Shown here: piece by piece, positions 13,401-28,400 of the stretch
Layout: every line of letters begins with the position of its first letter
Position numbering within the stretch: the first letter of the stretch is position 1
NCBI RefSeq assembly: GCF_000004195.4
Contig: NC_030681.2
Location: 3,028,982-3,092,981 of the forward strand
Source of the DNA: Xenopus tropicalis
Lineage: Eukaryota > Chordata > Amphibia > Anura > Pipidae
Length of the DNA stretch: 64,000 bases
Reading direction: 5' to 3'
Notes under the pieces: model-generated
Told to the model about the DNA's origin: nothing
The model's database searches: none
What the model saw: only the letters and a program-made list of their open reading frames with translations
Position numbers and translations under genes: made by a program

Positions 13401-16400
13401 GGATATTAGCAGTCACTGAGGGGTTCTGTGCCCCCCATATAAAGGCACAAGGCTGCAGGCTGAGTTATACAGGGAACTCTGAGTATCACTCATGTATTAT
13501 AAGGGATAATGTACCCCCTACTGTAAATGATAAGGATATTAGCAGTCACTGAGGGGTTCTGTGCCCCCCATATAAAGGCACAAGGCTGACCAGCTTATTA
13601 GAGAGTTATTACTGCTGGGACATAAAAACCAAAACACCAACACTTTTCTACATCCGGGTAACTACAGGGGGCACCTAAAGAGGGGGGTGAATGAAGGTAT
13701 TAACCCTTTCAGACACATAAGGGAACATGCTGTATCTGCTCATAGGAAAAGACCAAACAGGAACAAACCCATTGTCTTCATACAGGTACTTGACTATGGC
13801 CCAGGGGACGACAAACAGCACCGGCACACCTGGGGAGAGAGAGAGAGACGGTGAGGGAGGAGTCACAGGCGTACGGCAGCGAGCATGCTGGGAGCTCTAG
13901 GGACACAATACACACGGCCATCAGGCTCCTACGTTTGCTCAAATGAGCCCCAACATCCGGAGCTGTCAGGAGGAAGTAATGCCCCGGGGGTAGAATATGT
14001 TCCTAGGGAGGGGGTTGCTCCTGAGCGGTATTGTCAGGCTACAGTAGAACCCGACACAATGGCTCAGAGGGCTACACCTATAGATGGCACATAGGGGGCA
14101 CTGTAACCCCAGCTACACCTATAGATGGCACATAGGGGGCACCGTAACCCCGGCTACACCCATAGATGGAAAATAGGGGGCACCTTAACCCTGGCTACAC
14201 CTATAGATGGCAAATAGGGGGCACCTTAACCCTGGCTACACCTATAGATGGCACATAGGGGGCACCGTAACCCCGGCTACACCCATAGATGGCAAATAGG
14301 GGGCACCGTAACCCTGGCTACACCTATAGATGGCAAATAGGGGGCACCGTAACCCCGGCTACACCTATAGATGGCAAATAGGGGGCACCGTAACCCTGGC
14401 TACACCTATAGATGGCTAATAGGGGGCACCGTATCCCCAGCTACACCCATAGATGGCACATAGGGGGCACCGTAACCCTGGCTACACCTATAGATGGCAA
14501 ATAGGGGGCACCGTAACCCTGGCTACACCTATAGATGGCAAATAGGGGGCACCATAACCCTGGCTACACCTATAGATGGCAAATAGGGGGCACCATAACC
14601 CTGGCTACACCTATAGATGGCAAATAGGGGGCACCATAACCCCGGCTACACCTATAGATGGCTAATAGGGGGCACCGTATCCCCAGCTACACCCATAGAT
14701 GGCACATAGGGGGCACCGTAACCCTGGCTACACCTATAGATGGCAAATAGGGGGCACCATAACCCCGGCTACACCTATAGATGGCAAATAGGGGGCACCG
14801 TAACCCCGGCTACACCTATAGATGGCTAATAGGGGACACCGTAAGCCTGGCTACACCTATAGATGGCAAATAGGGGGCACCATAACCCCGGCTACACCTA
14901 TAGATGGCTAATAGGGGGCACCGTAAGCCTGGCTACACCTATAGATGGCAAATAGGGGGCACCATAACCCCGGCTACACCTATAGATGGCTAATAGGGGG
15001 CACCATAACCCCGGCTACACCTATAGATGGCTAATAGGGGGCACCATAACCCCGGCTACACCTATAGATGGCTAATAGGGGGCACCGTAAGCCTGGCTAC
15101 ACCTATAGATGGCTAATAGGGGGCACCGTATCCCCAGCTACACCCATAGATGGCACATAGGGGGCACCATAACCCCGGCTACACCTATACATGGCACATA
15201 GGGGGCACTGTAACCCCGGCTACACCTATACATGGCACATAGGGGGCACTGTATCAGGCCAGTGAGGGGATAACCCCGGCTGTATCTGTAGATATAGTAA
15301 GGATACGGTTATATAAAACATTAGAGGATGAGGCCCCACAGACAGACTATTATGGGCCGGTGGAACCAGCAGTTTCTGAGCCCGATGGTGTTTCAGTAGA
15401 AATCCTGTAATTGTAGAGTAAATGACAGTTACAGCCTGTGGATTTATCTCCCGGAGCCAATGGCGTCGCTCTGTTGGTTCCCGGCGACACTTGGCAGAAA
15501 CTCGCTGCGCAAACTGCGCCCCACGGAGACATTGGGCTCATTGCTGGTAATGGCGCCTCGTTACTTACTGAGAGAAGAACATCAGTCATAGTAACAGCCC
15601 CAATCTCTCAGCGCTGCCCCCCCCCCCCCCCCGCTCTGTCTATTAATGAGCCCCCCCAGCCCTCCCATCACTCATTCCCCAGCAGTAATCTCTGTACCAA
15701 AGCGCAACGCAGCGCTGATCCAATCTACCCCCCCCCCCCCCGGGCAAATCCCATCCCACTGCGCAGTTTGTGTCTGTGATGCCCCCCCGAATGGCAGAAG
15801 GGGAGCAAACAGCCCAGTCTCACTGCAACATGTAGCATCCCATCCCTGGGGGGCAAATACTGTAGCACTTACATCCCTGCCCCTGAGAGCTTACAATCTA
15901 AGCTGTACAGTATTGGCTGAGAAAGAGAGAACTTTTGTTTCAAGAGACAGAACCAGCAGTGCAATGGTCACAGGCAGACAGTGAGAGACAGACAGAGACA
16001 GTTACACATAACTATAAACCCAGTGAGAATGAGGGATGAATGGGTATTGGGGAGTTGTATCAGGAGTCAGAACCAGCAGTGCAGGGAAGGGAAAGGGACA
16101 GGCACAGTGACAGTTACACATAACTATAAACCCAGTGAGAATGAGGAATGAATGGGTATTGGGGAGTTGTATCAGGAGTCAGAACCAGCAGTGCAGGGAA
16201 GGGAAAGGGACAGACACAGTGACAGTTACACATAACTATAAACCCAGTGAGAATGAGGGATGAATGGGTATTGGGGAGTTGTATCAGGAGTCAGAACCAG
16301 CAGTGCAGGGAAGGGAAAGGGACAGACACAGTGACAGTTACACATAACTATAAACCCAGTGAGAATGAGGAATGAATGGGTATTGGGGAGTTGTATCAGG

Positions 16401-19400
16401 AGTCAGAACCAGCAGTGCAGGGAAGGGAAAGGGACAGACACAGTGACAGTTACACATAACTATAAACCCAGTGAGAATGAGGGATGAATGGGTATTGGGG
16501 AGTTGTATCAGGAGTCAGAACCAGCAGTGCAGGGAAGGGAAAGGGACAGACACAGTGACAGTTACACATAACTATAAACCCAGTGAGAATGAGGAATGAA
16601 TGGATATTGGGGAGTTGTATCAGGAGTCAGAACCAGCAGTGCAGGGAAGGGAAAGGGACAGACACAGTGACAGTTACACATAACTATAAACCCAGTGAGA
16701 ATGAGGAATGAATGGATATTGGGGAGTTGTATCAGGAGTCAGAACCAGCAGTGCAGGGAAGGGAAAGGGACAGACACAGTGACAGTTACACATAACTATA
16801 AACCCAGTGAGAATGAGGGATGAATGGATATTGGGGAGTTGTATCAGGAGTCAGAACCAGCAGTGCAGGGAAGGGAAAGGGACAGACACAGTGACAGTTA
16901 CACATAACTATAAACCCAGTGAGAATGAGGAATGAATGGATATTGGGGGAGTTGTATCAGGAGTCAGAACCAGCAGTGCAGGGAAGGGAAAGGGACAGAC
17001 ACAGTGACAGTTACACATAACTATAAACCCAGTGAGAATGAGGAATGAATGGATATTGGGGAGTTGTATCAGGAGTCAGAACCAGCAGTGCAGGGAAGGG
17101 AAAGGGACAGACACAGTGACAGTTACACATAACTATAAACCCAGTGAGAATGAGGAATGAATGGATATTGGGGAGTTGTATCAGGAGTCAGAACCAGCAG
17201 TGCAGGGAAGGGAAAGGGACAGACACAGTGACAGTTACACATAACTATAAACCCAGTGAGAATGAGGGATGAATGGATATTGGGGAGTTGTATCAGGAGT
17301 CAGAACCAGCAGTGCAGAGTGGGTTCTAGGTGCTGTACATCAGTGCCCGGTACCGTCTCCTCTTGTCCAATCCTGTTGGTTCTTCTGTAGGTGCAGAACT
17401 GGGTCACAGCCAGAAATGTTCCAGCAAAAAAGAGTTCCCCAAACGCACTGACTACGTCTTTTTTTCTAAAACATTTCCAGCTGGGATCCCCCCCGGTCTG
17501 TACTTGGCGCCTCCCGGACTGGCAGCGGGTCTTGTAGGTGGTACCACTCGGCCCAATCGGATCCAATGCAAATCCCTGTCTGTAACTATGGGCTGTGGCA
17601 CCGCGCCTGGCACACAGGGACTGATACCTGGCACCTTGGCACCTACACATTAGGGGCAAAGCCCGACCAGCTGGCACAGGAAACCCCATAACCTGACTGC
17701 CCTTACAGTAAGGAACCCCTTCCTATGCTGATGGTGAGATCCCCTTTCCTCCCCACCCCCAATGTATCACTCATTCCCCCCTCTCTTGGTCGGGAACCCC
17801 ATAACCTGACTGCCCTTACAGTAAGGAACCCCTTCCTATGCTGATGGTGAGATCTCCTTTCCTCCCCACCCCCAATGTATCACTCATTCCCCCCTCTCTT
17901 GGTAGGGAATCCCATAACCTGACTGCCCTTACAGTAAGGAACCCCTTCCTATGCTGATGGTGAGATCCCCTTTCCTCCCCACCCCCAATGTATCACTCAT
18001 TCCCCCTCTCTTGGTAGGGAATCCCATAACCTGACTGCCCTTACAGTAAGGAACCCCTTCCTATGCTGATGGTGAGATCTCTTTTCCTCCCCGCCCCCAA
18101 TGTATCACTCATTCCCCCTCTCTTGGTAGGGAATCCCATAACCTGACTGCCCTTACAGTAAGGAACCCCTTCCTATGCTGATGGTGAGATCTCCTTTCCT
18201 CCCCACCCCCAATGAATCACTCATTCCCCCTCTCTTGGTAGGGAACCCCATAACCTGACTGCCCTTACAGTAAGGAACCCCTTCCTATGCTGATGGTGAG
18301 ATCCCCTTTCCTCCCCACCCCAATGAATCACTCATTCCCCCTCTCTTGGAAGGGAACCCCATAACCTGACTGCCCTTACAGTAAGGAACCCCTTCCTATG
18401 CTGATGGTGAGATCCCCTTTCCTCCCCACCCCCAATGAATCACTCATTCCCCCTCTCTTGGAAGGGAACCCCATAACCTGACTGCCCTTACAGTAAGGAA
18501 CCCCTTCCTATGCTGATGGTGAGATCTCCCTTTTCCTAATCTCATCGGGTTGATTTCACCTTCTCTGCTATATGAAGGGCAAGCTCTTAGGACAAGGATT
18601 AATGCTGACATTGGCAATATCAGAGCGGGGCTTGTGCTCTGTACATTCTCCCCACAACTAACAGTCTCTCAGATCTTTCAATAAATATTTCCAGTCAAAT
18701 TTCATGGGAATCTTGTTCCTTTAATGAGCAGAATTAGTAATTAGGTTCCTCTAATCTCCGCGTCTCGGGGAAACAACGCGTGGATTCATTATCTGCTGCT
18801 CAGTGTTATTAGCCATTTGCCTGATTCTAATTCCAGCAGAATGATTGGGTATTCAGCGACACCCTCCTGTATTGTACAGAGCTGAACTGTAATTATCCCT
18901 GCACAATATACACTGTACCCCCATACTGTCTATAGCACCCCCCTACCCATATGTATAAATACAAATATACAGAGAGGGAATGTTCTGGGCACACAATAAG
19001 CTGTACCCCCATACTGTACTGTCTAAGGGAAACACTATGGCACCCCCTACCCATATGTATAAATACAAATATACAGAGAGGGAATGTTCTGGGCACACAA
19101 TAAGCTGTACCCCCATACTGTACTGTCTAAGGGAAACACTATGGCACCCCCTACCTATATGTATAAATACAAATATACAGAGAGGGAATGTTCTGGGCAC
19201 ACAATAAGCTGTACCCCCATACTGTACTGTCTAAGGGAAACACTATGGCACCTCCTACCCATATGTATAAATACAAATATACAGAGAAGGAATGTTCTGG
19301 GCACACAATAAGCTGTACCCCCATACTGTACTGTCTAAGGGAAACACTATGGCACCCCCTACCCATATGTATAAATACAAATATACAGAGAAGGAATGTT

Positions 19401-22400
19401 CTGGGCACACAATAAGCTGTACCCCCATACTGTACTGTCTAAGGGAAACACTATGGCACCTCCTACCCATATGTATAAATACAAATATACAGAGAAGGAA
19501 TTTTCAGTTGCTCTTCCCTGTACTTTCTCTATTTCATTACTGCCCCCCCTTATATATTTATATATAGTGACCCCCCCCTTAACTGCCCCTTCCCCAGTGT
19601 AACCAATCCCAACTGGGCCAGCCTTTCCCCATAACTGAGCCCATTCCCTTTATCAGCTTAGTCGCTCTTCCCTGTACTTTCTCTATTTCATTACTGCCCC
19701 CCCCTTATATATTTATATATAGTGACCCCCCCCCCCTTAACTGCCCCTTCCCCAGTGTAACCAATCCCAACTGGGCCAGCCTTTCCCCATAACTGAGCCC
19801 ATTCCCTTTATCAGCTTAGTCGCTCTTCCCTGTACTTTCTCTATTTCATTACTGCCCCCCCTTATATATTTATATATAGTGACCCCCCTTAACTGCCCCC
19901 CCCCCCAGTGTAACCAATCCCAACTGGGCCAGCCTTTCCCCATAACTGAGCCCATTCCCTTTATCAGCTTAGTCGCTCTTCCCTGTACTTTCTCTATTTC
20001 ATTACTGCCCCCCCTTATATATTTATATATAGCGACCCCCCCCCCTTAACTGCCCCTTCCCCAATGTAACCAATCCCAACTGGGCCAGCCTTTCCCAATA
20101 ACTGAGCCCATTCCCTTTATTAATTTAGTTGCTCTTCTCTGTACTTTCTCTATTTCATTACTGCCCCCCTTATATATTTATATATAGTGACCCCCCCCCC
20201 TTAACTGCCCCTTCCCCAGTGTAACCAATCCCAACTGGGCCAGCCTTTCCCCATAACTGAGCCCATTCCCTTTATCAGCTTAGTCGCTCTTCCCTGTACT
20301 TTCTCTATTTCATTACTGCCCCCCCTTATATATTTATATATAGTGACCCCCCCTTAACTGCCCCCCCCCCAGTGTAACCAATCCCAACTGGGCCAGCCTT
20401 TCCCCATAACTGAGCCCATTCCCTTTATCAGCTTAGTCGCTCTTCCCTGTTCTTTCTCTATTTCATTACTGCCCCCCCTTATATATTTATATATAGTGAC
20501 CCCCCCCCCCCCCAGTGTAACCAATCCCAACTGGGCCAGCCTTTCCCCATAACTGAGCCCATTCCCTTTATCAGATTACTGCCCCCCTGCCCCACAGAGA
20601 ATGCCCCATGCTACTTACCCCATCCAATGCAGAGATAAAGCCTGAAGAGCCGCTGCTCAGAGAAGACTGAGAGGACCAATAGGGTGTGTAGGTAGATCCC
20701 TTCGACCAGGAGCCAGTAGTAATTGGCCGCCACACAGTACTGCATCATGGCAAACACCAGCCGGCAGCTCAGTGACTCCTGAGGGGAACAGCCAATGGGC
20801 AGAGTTGGTAGAATTCAAGGCTCCTCCCCTGCAGTTCAGCAGAGGTCTGGGGTACGGTCAGACCCATGTTGGGGGGCAACTTACTAAATGCCATAGTGAG
20901 AGGTATTCCAAGGACGCACAACTCCACAGTTACCCCTGCAGGTAATTACTCCAGGGGGTTATTAGAGGGAGTGGTTCATTAGCTTACCTGATAGGAGACC
21001 AGTCCCTCCCACTGGTTGTCATTCATGGCCAAGTTGTACATCCACTTCAGCACCGAGTCCTTTATAAACACGGAGATGGCTCTCAGGATAAAGGAGGTGA
21101 AAAGGTTGAGATGGATGTAATTCCGGGTGCAGTGCAAGTGCCTGTGGGGAACACAAATACTCTCGTTACCGGTGCCTGCGCCTTTAAATAACAAATCTAA
21201 GCCTGATGGGCCCAAACAAGCGGCTCGGAAGCAGCCAATGGGAAGCCACGGGCCCCTGAGGACCGAATCCTCTGTGAAAAATTTGTCCGAATACCGAACC
21301 GAATCCAAGGGGCTAAAAAGAACTGCGGGCGAAGTGACAAAATGTCACATGATTGTAAGGATTCGGATTTGGTTCGGCCAGGACTATGGAGTCGGCCAAA
21401 TCCTGCTGAAAAAGGCCGAATCCCGAACTGAATCCTGGGTTTGGTGCATCCCAGGATTCTCTGGTGTCCAGTTTGGCCCCGAGAGATTGGCAAATAGCTA
21501 ATGGGCCCCATTATTTACACAGGGATCCCATTCTCAACTTGAAAACTATAGGCCTGTTAGTCTGACATCAGGGGTATCTGAAGGGTTAATAAGGGATAAA
21601 ATATTTGCAAATCACTATGAGTCTGTGCCAGAATGGTTTCTATGTGCAATAGATCTTGACAGACTAATGTAACTGCCTTCTATGAGGAGGAGAGCAGAAA
21701 CCTAGCTTTTGGGATGGCAGTGGATGGGATATACTCAGCCTTAGCTAATGCAGGCGATACTGTACCTCACAGAAGGTTACTGGTTTAACTAAGGATCATT
21801 GGCCTGGGACAGAATATTAGTAGTTGGATAGAGAGCTGCCCGGGGCAGTGTTAGTATCACAGGGCTCTGCCCTTGGGCCTTGGCTTAATTAGTTTATTAA
21901 TTAATGACTTTGGTACTGTAATTCAGGCTAACGTTTAGTATATTCTACAATGGCTTATCTTAGCACCGGTTCAATTGGTCTTCATTTATTGAACCTTGAT
22001 CTGTGATCCCCTTACAGGGGGCTTGTGGTGCCCAAATATATATAGATATATACTGTATATAGATATAGGCTGGGGGGCCCAGGGATGGAATGTTCTGCTT
22101 TCAGAAAGAACTAGAGGTTTCAAAGCCCAACGTGGGCCACCTAGATATCGGTTCTTCTTGTCATGTAATAACAAGTTCTGTTGGTCTGACCCCCCGCCCC
22201 CCCATACCCGCGCCCCCATACACCCCCCCATACCCCGCGCCCCCATACACCCCCCCATACCCCGCCCCCCATACCCCGCGCCCCATACACCCCCCCATAC
22301 AGCCCCCCATACCCCGCGCCCCATACACCCCCCCATACACCCCCCATACAGCCCCCAATACCCCGCGCCCCCATACACCCCCCCATACACCCCCCATACA

Positions 22401-25400
22401 GCCCCCCATACCCCGCGCCCCCATACACCCTCCCATACCCCGCGCCCCCATACCCCGCGCCCCATACACCCCCCATACCCCGCGCCCCCATACACCCCCC
22501 ATACCCCGCCCCCCCATACCCCGCGCCCCCATACACCCCCCCATACCCCGCCCCCCCATACCCCGCGCCCCCATACACCCCCCCATACCCCGCGCCCCCA
22601 TACACCCCCCCATACCCCGCGCCCCCATACACCCCCCCATACACCCCCCCATACCCCGCGCCCCCATACACCCCCCCATACAGCCCCCCATACCCCGCGC
22701 CCCCATACACCCCCCATACCCCGCGCCCCCATACACCCCCCCATACCCCGCGCCCCCATACACCCCCCCATACCCCGCGCCCCACAGCCCTTTCTCTGCT
22801 CATTAAGTTGCTCGATGGAAAGAACTAAAGGCTCAGTTTCCAGCGCTCAGAGTCCCTTCTGGGGGAACAATATGGATTTCTCTTTATTTTCATTAGAACC
22901 TTCCGTGTATCCGAGAGTCTCTCGTTAATGAAGCAGCGCCGCTGCCAGTGTGGGAGACACAACAAAGAGCTTTAATGGGACATTCCTAATGGTTCATTCA
23001 CTGTTTGTCTCTTTACCTTCAGTCTCTTTATTCAAACACTGTAAGTGGTTTTGCTTTCAATTTAGTGAAATGTAATTATGTTTTCTGTTCAAAAATAATT
23101 CTTTGTGGGATTTTGGCATCAAAATGAAATACATTTATTTGTGTCTAATAACAATGTGTCATTGAAGTGCTGGGCCTGTCTGAGAAAAACACAGCAGTCC
23201 TGCCTTGCTTTATGGCCAGGATCAGAACGACGATGCCACACAGCGCCCCCTAGTGTTGCTATAGAAGTTGTTGAAAAACTTAATTATAGATGCAAGGAAA
23301 TTCCCCAATGAGCCTTCTTTTCTTTTTTATTTTTTTTTTAGGGCAAGCCCCTTTACCCACAACCCCCAGGCCAAAAGGCACTTAGATGCAAGGGTCAATG
23401 GGAACCTTCACGTAACGGCAAGCCCCTTTACCCATGAGCCCCAGGCCAAAAGGCACTTGGGTGCAAGGGTCTTACCTTACATATAGAGATAATGATGGCA
23501 TTTTTCCCGTCATTATATGGCACAGGAATCAGACATGGGGATAAAGGGACAGACTTGTTCAGTGCTGGGAAACTGTGCTTATTGCTCCCAACTCCAATTG
23601 CAGGAACAGAGAACAGGGAGCCGGATTTACTCACATCAGCTGGGATTCTCATTGGGGGATTATTCTGCATATTTATGCAGCCACTGGCTTTGTGCTGCTG
23701 TTCTGATAATTTACTACGTTCCCTAAGCTCCGCCTCCCAACAGCAGCCCAGAGCAAACTGAGCATGTGCAGGAGCCAGATCTTATAGAAGATGGTCTAAC
23801 AAAGTAACAAGATGGCGGCCCCCTGTGGACAACTTTGAAAGCATAAATCATCACTGTAATTAGGCTTCTCAACCTCTGGGCTTGTGCAGTAAGTTCATAA
23901 TGTTTATGTTTATGTTCAGTATATAAAATACAGCATTTCTAATGATTTTCTATTTTAGGGTTTAGTTCTCCTTTAATAGTATTAAAAAGTGAAAAGGGTC
24001 AATGGGAACCTTCACGTACCGGCTAGGGCAAGCCCCTACACCCACGACCCCCAGGCCAAAAGGCACTTGGGTGCAAGGGTCAATGGGAACCTTCACGCAA
24101 CGGCTAGGGCGAGCCCCTACACCCACGACCCCCAGGCCAAAAGGCACTTGGGTGCAAGGGTCAATGGGAACCTTCACGCAACGGCTAGGGCGAGCCCCTA
24201 CACCCACGACCCCCAGGCCAAAAGGCACTTGGGTGCAAGGGTCAATGGGAACCTTCACGTAACGGCTAGGGCGAGCCCCTACACCCACGACCCCCAGGCC
24301 AAAAGGCACTTGGGTGCAAGGGTCAATGGGAACCTTCACGCAACAGCTAGGGCGAGCCCCTACACCCACAACCCCCAGGCCAAAAGGCACTTGGGTGCAA
24401 GGGTCAATGGGAACCTTCACGTAACGGCTAGGGCGAGCCCCTACACCCACGACCCCCAGGCCAAAAGGCACTTGGGTGCAAGGGTCAATGGGAACCTTCA
24501 CGTAACGGCTAGGGCGAGCTCTTACACCCACGACTCCCAGGCCAAAAGGCACTTGGGTGCAAGGGTCAATGGGAACCTTCACGTAACGGCTAGGGCGAGC
24601 CCCTACACCCACGACCCCCAGGCCAAAAGGCACTTGGGTGCAAGGGTCAATGGGAACCTTCACGTAACGGCTAGGGCGAGCCCCTACACCCAAGACCCCC
24701 AGGCCAAAAGGCACTTGGGTGCAAGGGTCAATGGGAACCTTCACGTAACGGCTAGGGCGAGCCCCTACACCCACGACCCCCAGGCCAAAAGGCACTTGGG
24801 TGCAAGGGTCAATGGGAACCTTCACGTAACGGCTAGGGCGAGCCCCTACACCCACGACCCCCAGGCCAAAAGGCACTTGGGTGCAAGGGTCAATGGGAAC
24901 CTTCACGTAACGGCTAGGGCGAGCCCCTACACCCACGACCCCCAGGCCAAAAGGCAGTTGGGTGCAAGGGTCACTGGGCACCTTCACGTAACGGCTAGGG
25001 CGAGCCCCTACACCCACGACCCCCAGGCCAAAAGGCACTTGGGTGCAAGGGTCACTGGGCACCTTCACGTAATGGCTAGGGCGAGCCCCTACACCCACGA
25101 CCCCCAGGCCAAAAGGCACTTGGGTGCAAGGGTCAATGGGCACCTTCACGCAACGGCTAGGGCGAGGGCGAGCCCCTTTACCCACAACCCCCAGGCCAAA
25201 AGGCACTTGGGTGCAAGGGTCAATGGGAACCTTCACGTAATGGCTAGGGCGAGCCATTTTACCCACAACCCCCAGGCCAAAAGGCACTTGGGTGCAAGGG
25301 TCAATGGGAACCTTCACGTAACGGCTAGGGCGAGCCATTTTACCCACAACCCCCAGGCCAAAAGGCACTTGGGTGCAAGGGTCAATGGGAACCTTCACGT

Positions 25401-28400
25401 AACGGCTAGGGCGAGCCCCTACACCCACGACCCCCAGGCCAAAAGGCACTTGGGTGCAAGGGTCACTGGAAACCTTCACGTAACGGCTAGGGCGAGCCCC
25501 TACACCCACGACCCCCAGGCCAAAAGGCACTTGGGTGCAAGGGTCAATGGGAACCTTCACGTAACGGCTAGGGCGAGTCCCTACACCCACGACCCCCAGG
25601 CCAAAAGGCACCTGGGTGCAAGGGTCAATGGGAACCTTCACGTAACGGCTAGGGAGAGCCCCCTTACCCACGACCCCCAGGCCAAAAGGCACTTGGGTGC
25701 AAGGGTCACTGGGCACCTTCACGTAATGGCTAGGGCGAGCCCCTACACCCACGACCCCCAGGCCAAAAGGCACTTGGGTGCAAGGGTCAATGGGCACCTT
25801 CACGCAACGGCTAGGGCGAGGGCGAGCCCCTTTACCCACAACCCCCAGGCCAAAAGGCACTTGGGTGCAAGGGTCAATGGGAACCTTCACGTAATGGCTA
25901 GGGCGAGCCATTTTACCCACAACCCCCAGGCCAAAAGGCACTTGGGTGCAAGGGTCACTGGGAACCTTCACGTAACGGCTAGGGCGAGCCCCTACACCCA
26001 CGACCCCCAGGCCAAAAGGCACTTGGGTGCAAGGGTCAATGGGAACCTTCACGTAACGGCTAGGGAGAGCCCCCTTACCCACGACCCCCAGGCCAAAAGG
26101 CACTTGGGTGCAAGGGTCACTGGGAACCTTCACGTAACGGCTAGGGCGAGCCCCTACACCCACGACCCCCAGGCCAAAAGGCACCTGGGTGCAAGGGTCA
26201 ATGGGAACCTTCACGTAACGGCTAGGGAGAGCCCCCTTACCCACGACCCCCAGGCCAAAAGGCACTTGGGTGCAAGGGTCACTGGGAACCTTCACGTAAC
26301 GGCTAGGGCGAGCCCCTACACCCACGACCCCCAGGCCAAAAGGCACTTGGGTGCAAGGGTCAATGGGAACCTTCACGTAACGGCTAGGGCGAGCCCCTAC
26401 ACCCACGACCCCCAGGCCAAAAGGCACTTGGGTGCAAGGGTCAATGGGAACCTTCACGTAACGGCTAGGGCAAGCCCCTTCACCCACGACCCCCAGGCCA
26501 CAAGGCACTTGGGTGCAAGGGTCACTTGGAACCTTCACGTAACGGCTAGGGCGAGCCCCTACACCCACGACCCCCAGGCCAAAAGGCACTTGGGTGCAAG
26601 GGTCAATGGGAACCTTCACGTAATGGTTAAGGCGAGCCCCTACACCCACGACCCCAGGCCAAAAGGCACTTGGGTGCAAGGGTCAATGGGAACCTTCACG
26701 TAACGGCTAAGGCGAGCCCCTACACCCACGACCCCCAGGCCAAAAGGCACTTGGGTGCAAGGGTCAATGGGAACCTTCACGTAACGGCTAGGGCGAGCCT
26801 CTTTACCCACGACCCCCAGGCCAAAAGGCACTTGGGTGCAAGGGTCACTTGGAACCTTCACGTAACGGCTAGGGCGAGCCCCTACACCCACGACCCCCAG
26901 GCCAAAAGGCACTTGGGTGCAAGGGTCAATGGGAACCTTCACGTAATGGTTAAGGCGAGCCCCTACACCCACGACCCCCAGGCCAAAAGGCACTTGGGTG
27001 CAAGGGTCAATGGGAACCTTCACGTAACGGCTAAGGCGAGCCCCTACACCCACGACCCCCAGGCCAAAAGGCACTTGGGTGCAAGGGTCAATGGGAACCT
27101 TCACGTAACGGCTAGGGCGAGCCTCTTTACCCACGACCCCCAGGCCAAAAGGCACTTGGGTGCAAGGGTCAATGGGAACCTTCACATAACAGCTAGGGCG
27201 AGCCTCTTTACCCACGACCCCCAGGCCAAAAGGCACTTGGGTGCAAGGGTCAATGGGAACCTTCACGTAACGGCTAGGGCAAGCCCCTACACCCACGACC
27301 CCCAGGCCAAAAGGCACTTGGGTGCAAGGGTCAATGGGAACCTTCACGTAACGGCTAGGGCGAGCCCCTACACCCACGACCCCCAGGCCAAAAGGCACTT
27401 GGGTGCAAGGGTCAATGGGAACCTTCACGTAACGGCTAGGGCGAGCCCCTACACCCACGACCCCCAGGCCAAAAGGCACTTGGGTGCAAGGGTCAATGGG
27501 AACCTTCACGTAACGGCTAGGACGAGCTCCTACACCCACAACCCCCAGGCCAAAAGGCACTTGGGTGCAAGGGTCAATGGGAACCTTCACGTAACGGCTA
27601 GGGCGAGCCCCTACACCCACGACCCCCAGGCCAAAAGGCACTTGGGTGCAAGGGTCAATGGGAACCTTCACGTAACAGCTAGGGCGAGCCCCTACACCCA
27701 CAACCCCCAGGCCAAAAGGCACTTGGGTGCAAGGGTCAATGGGAACCTTCACGCAACAGCTAGGGCGAGCCCCTACACCCACAACCCCCAGGCCAAAAGG
27801 CACTTGGGTGCAAGGGTCAATGGGAACCTTCACGTAACGGCTAGGGCGAGCCCCTACACCCACGACCCCCAGGCCAAAAGGCACTTGGGTGCAAGGGTCA
27901 ATGGGAACCTTCACGTAACGGCTAGGGCGAGCTCTTACACCCACGACTCCCAGGCCAAAAGGCACTTGGGTGCAAGGGTCAATGGGAACCTTCACGTAAC
28001 GGCTAGGGCGAGCCCCTACACCCACGACCCCCAGGCCAAAAGGCACTTGGGTGCAAGGGTCAATGGGAACCTTCACGTAACGGCTAGGGCGAGCCCCTAC
28101 ACCCAAGACCCCCAGGCCAAAAGGCACTTGGGTGCAAGGGTCAATGGGAACCTTCACGTAACGGCTAGGGCGAGCCCCTACACCCACGACCCCCAGGCCA
28201 AAAGGCACTTGGGTGCAAGGGTCAATGGGAACCTTCACGTAACGGCTAGGGCGAGCCCCTACACCCACGACCCCCAGGCCAAAAGGCACTTGGGTGCAAG
28301 GGTCAATGGGAACCTTCACGTAACGGCTAGGGCGAGCCCCTACACCCACGACCCCCAGGCCAAAAGGCAGTTGGGTGCAAGGGTCACTGGGCACCTTCAC

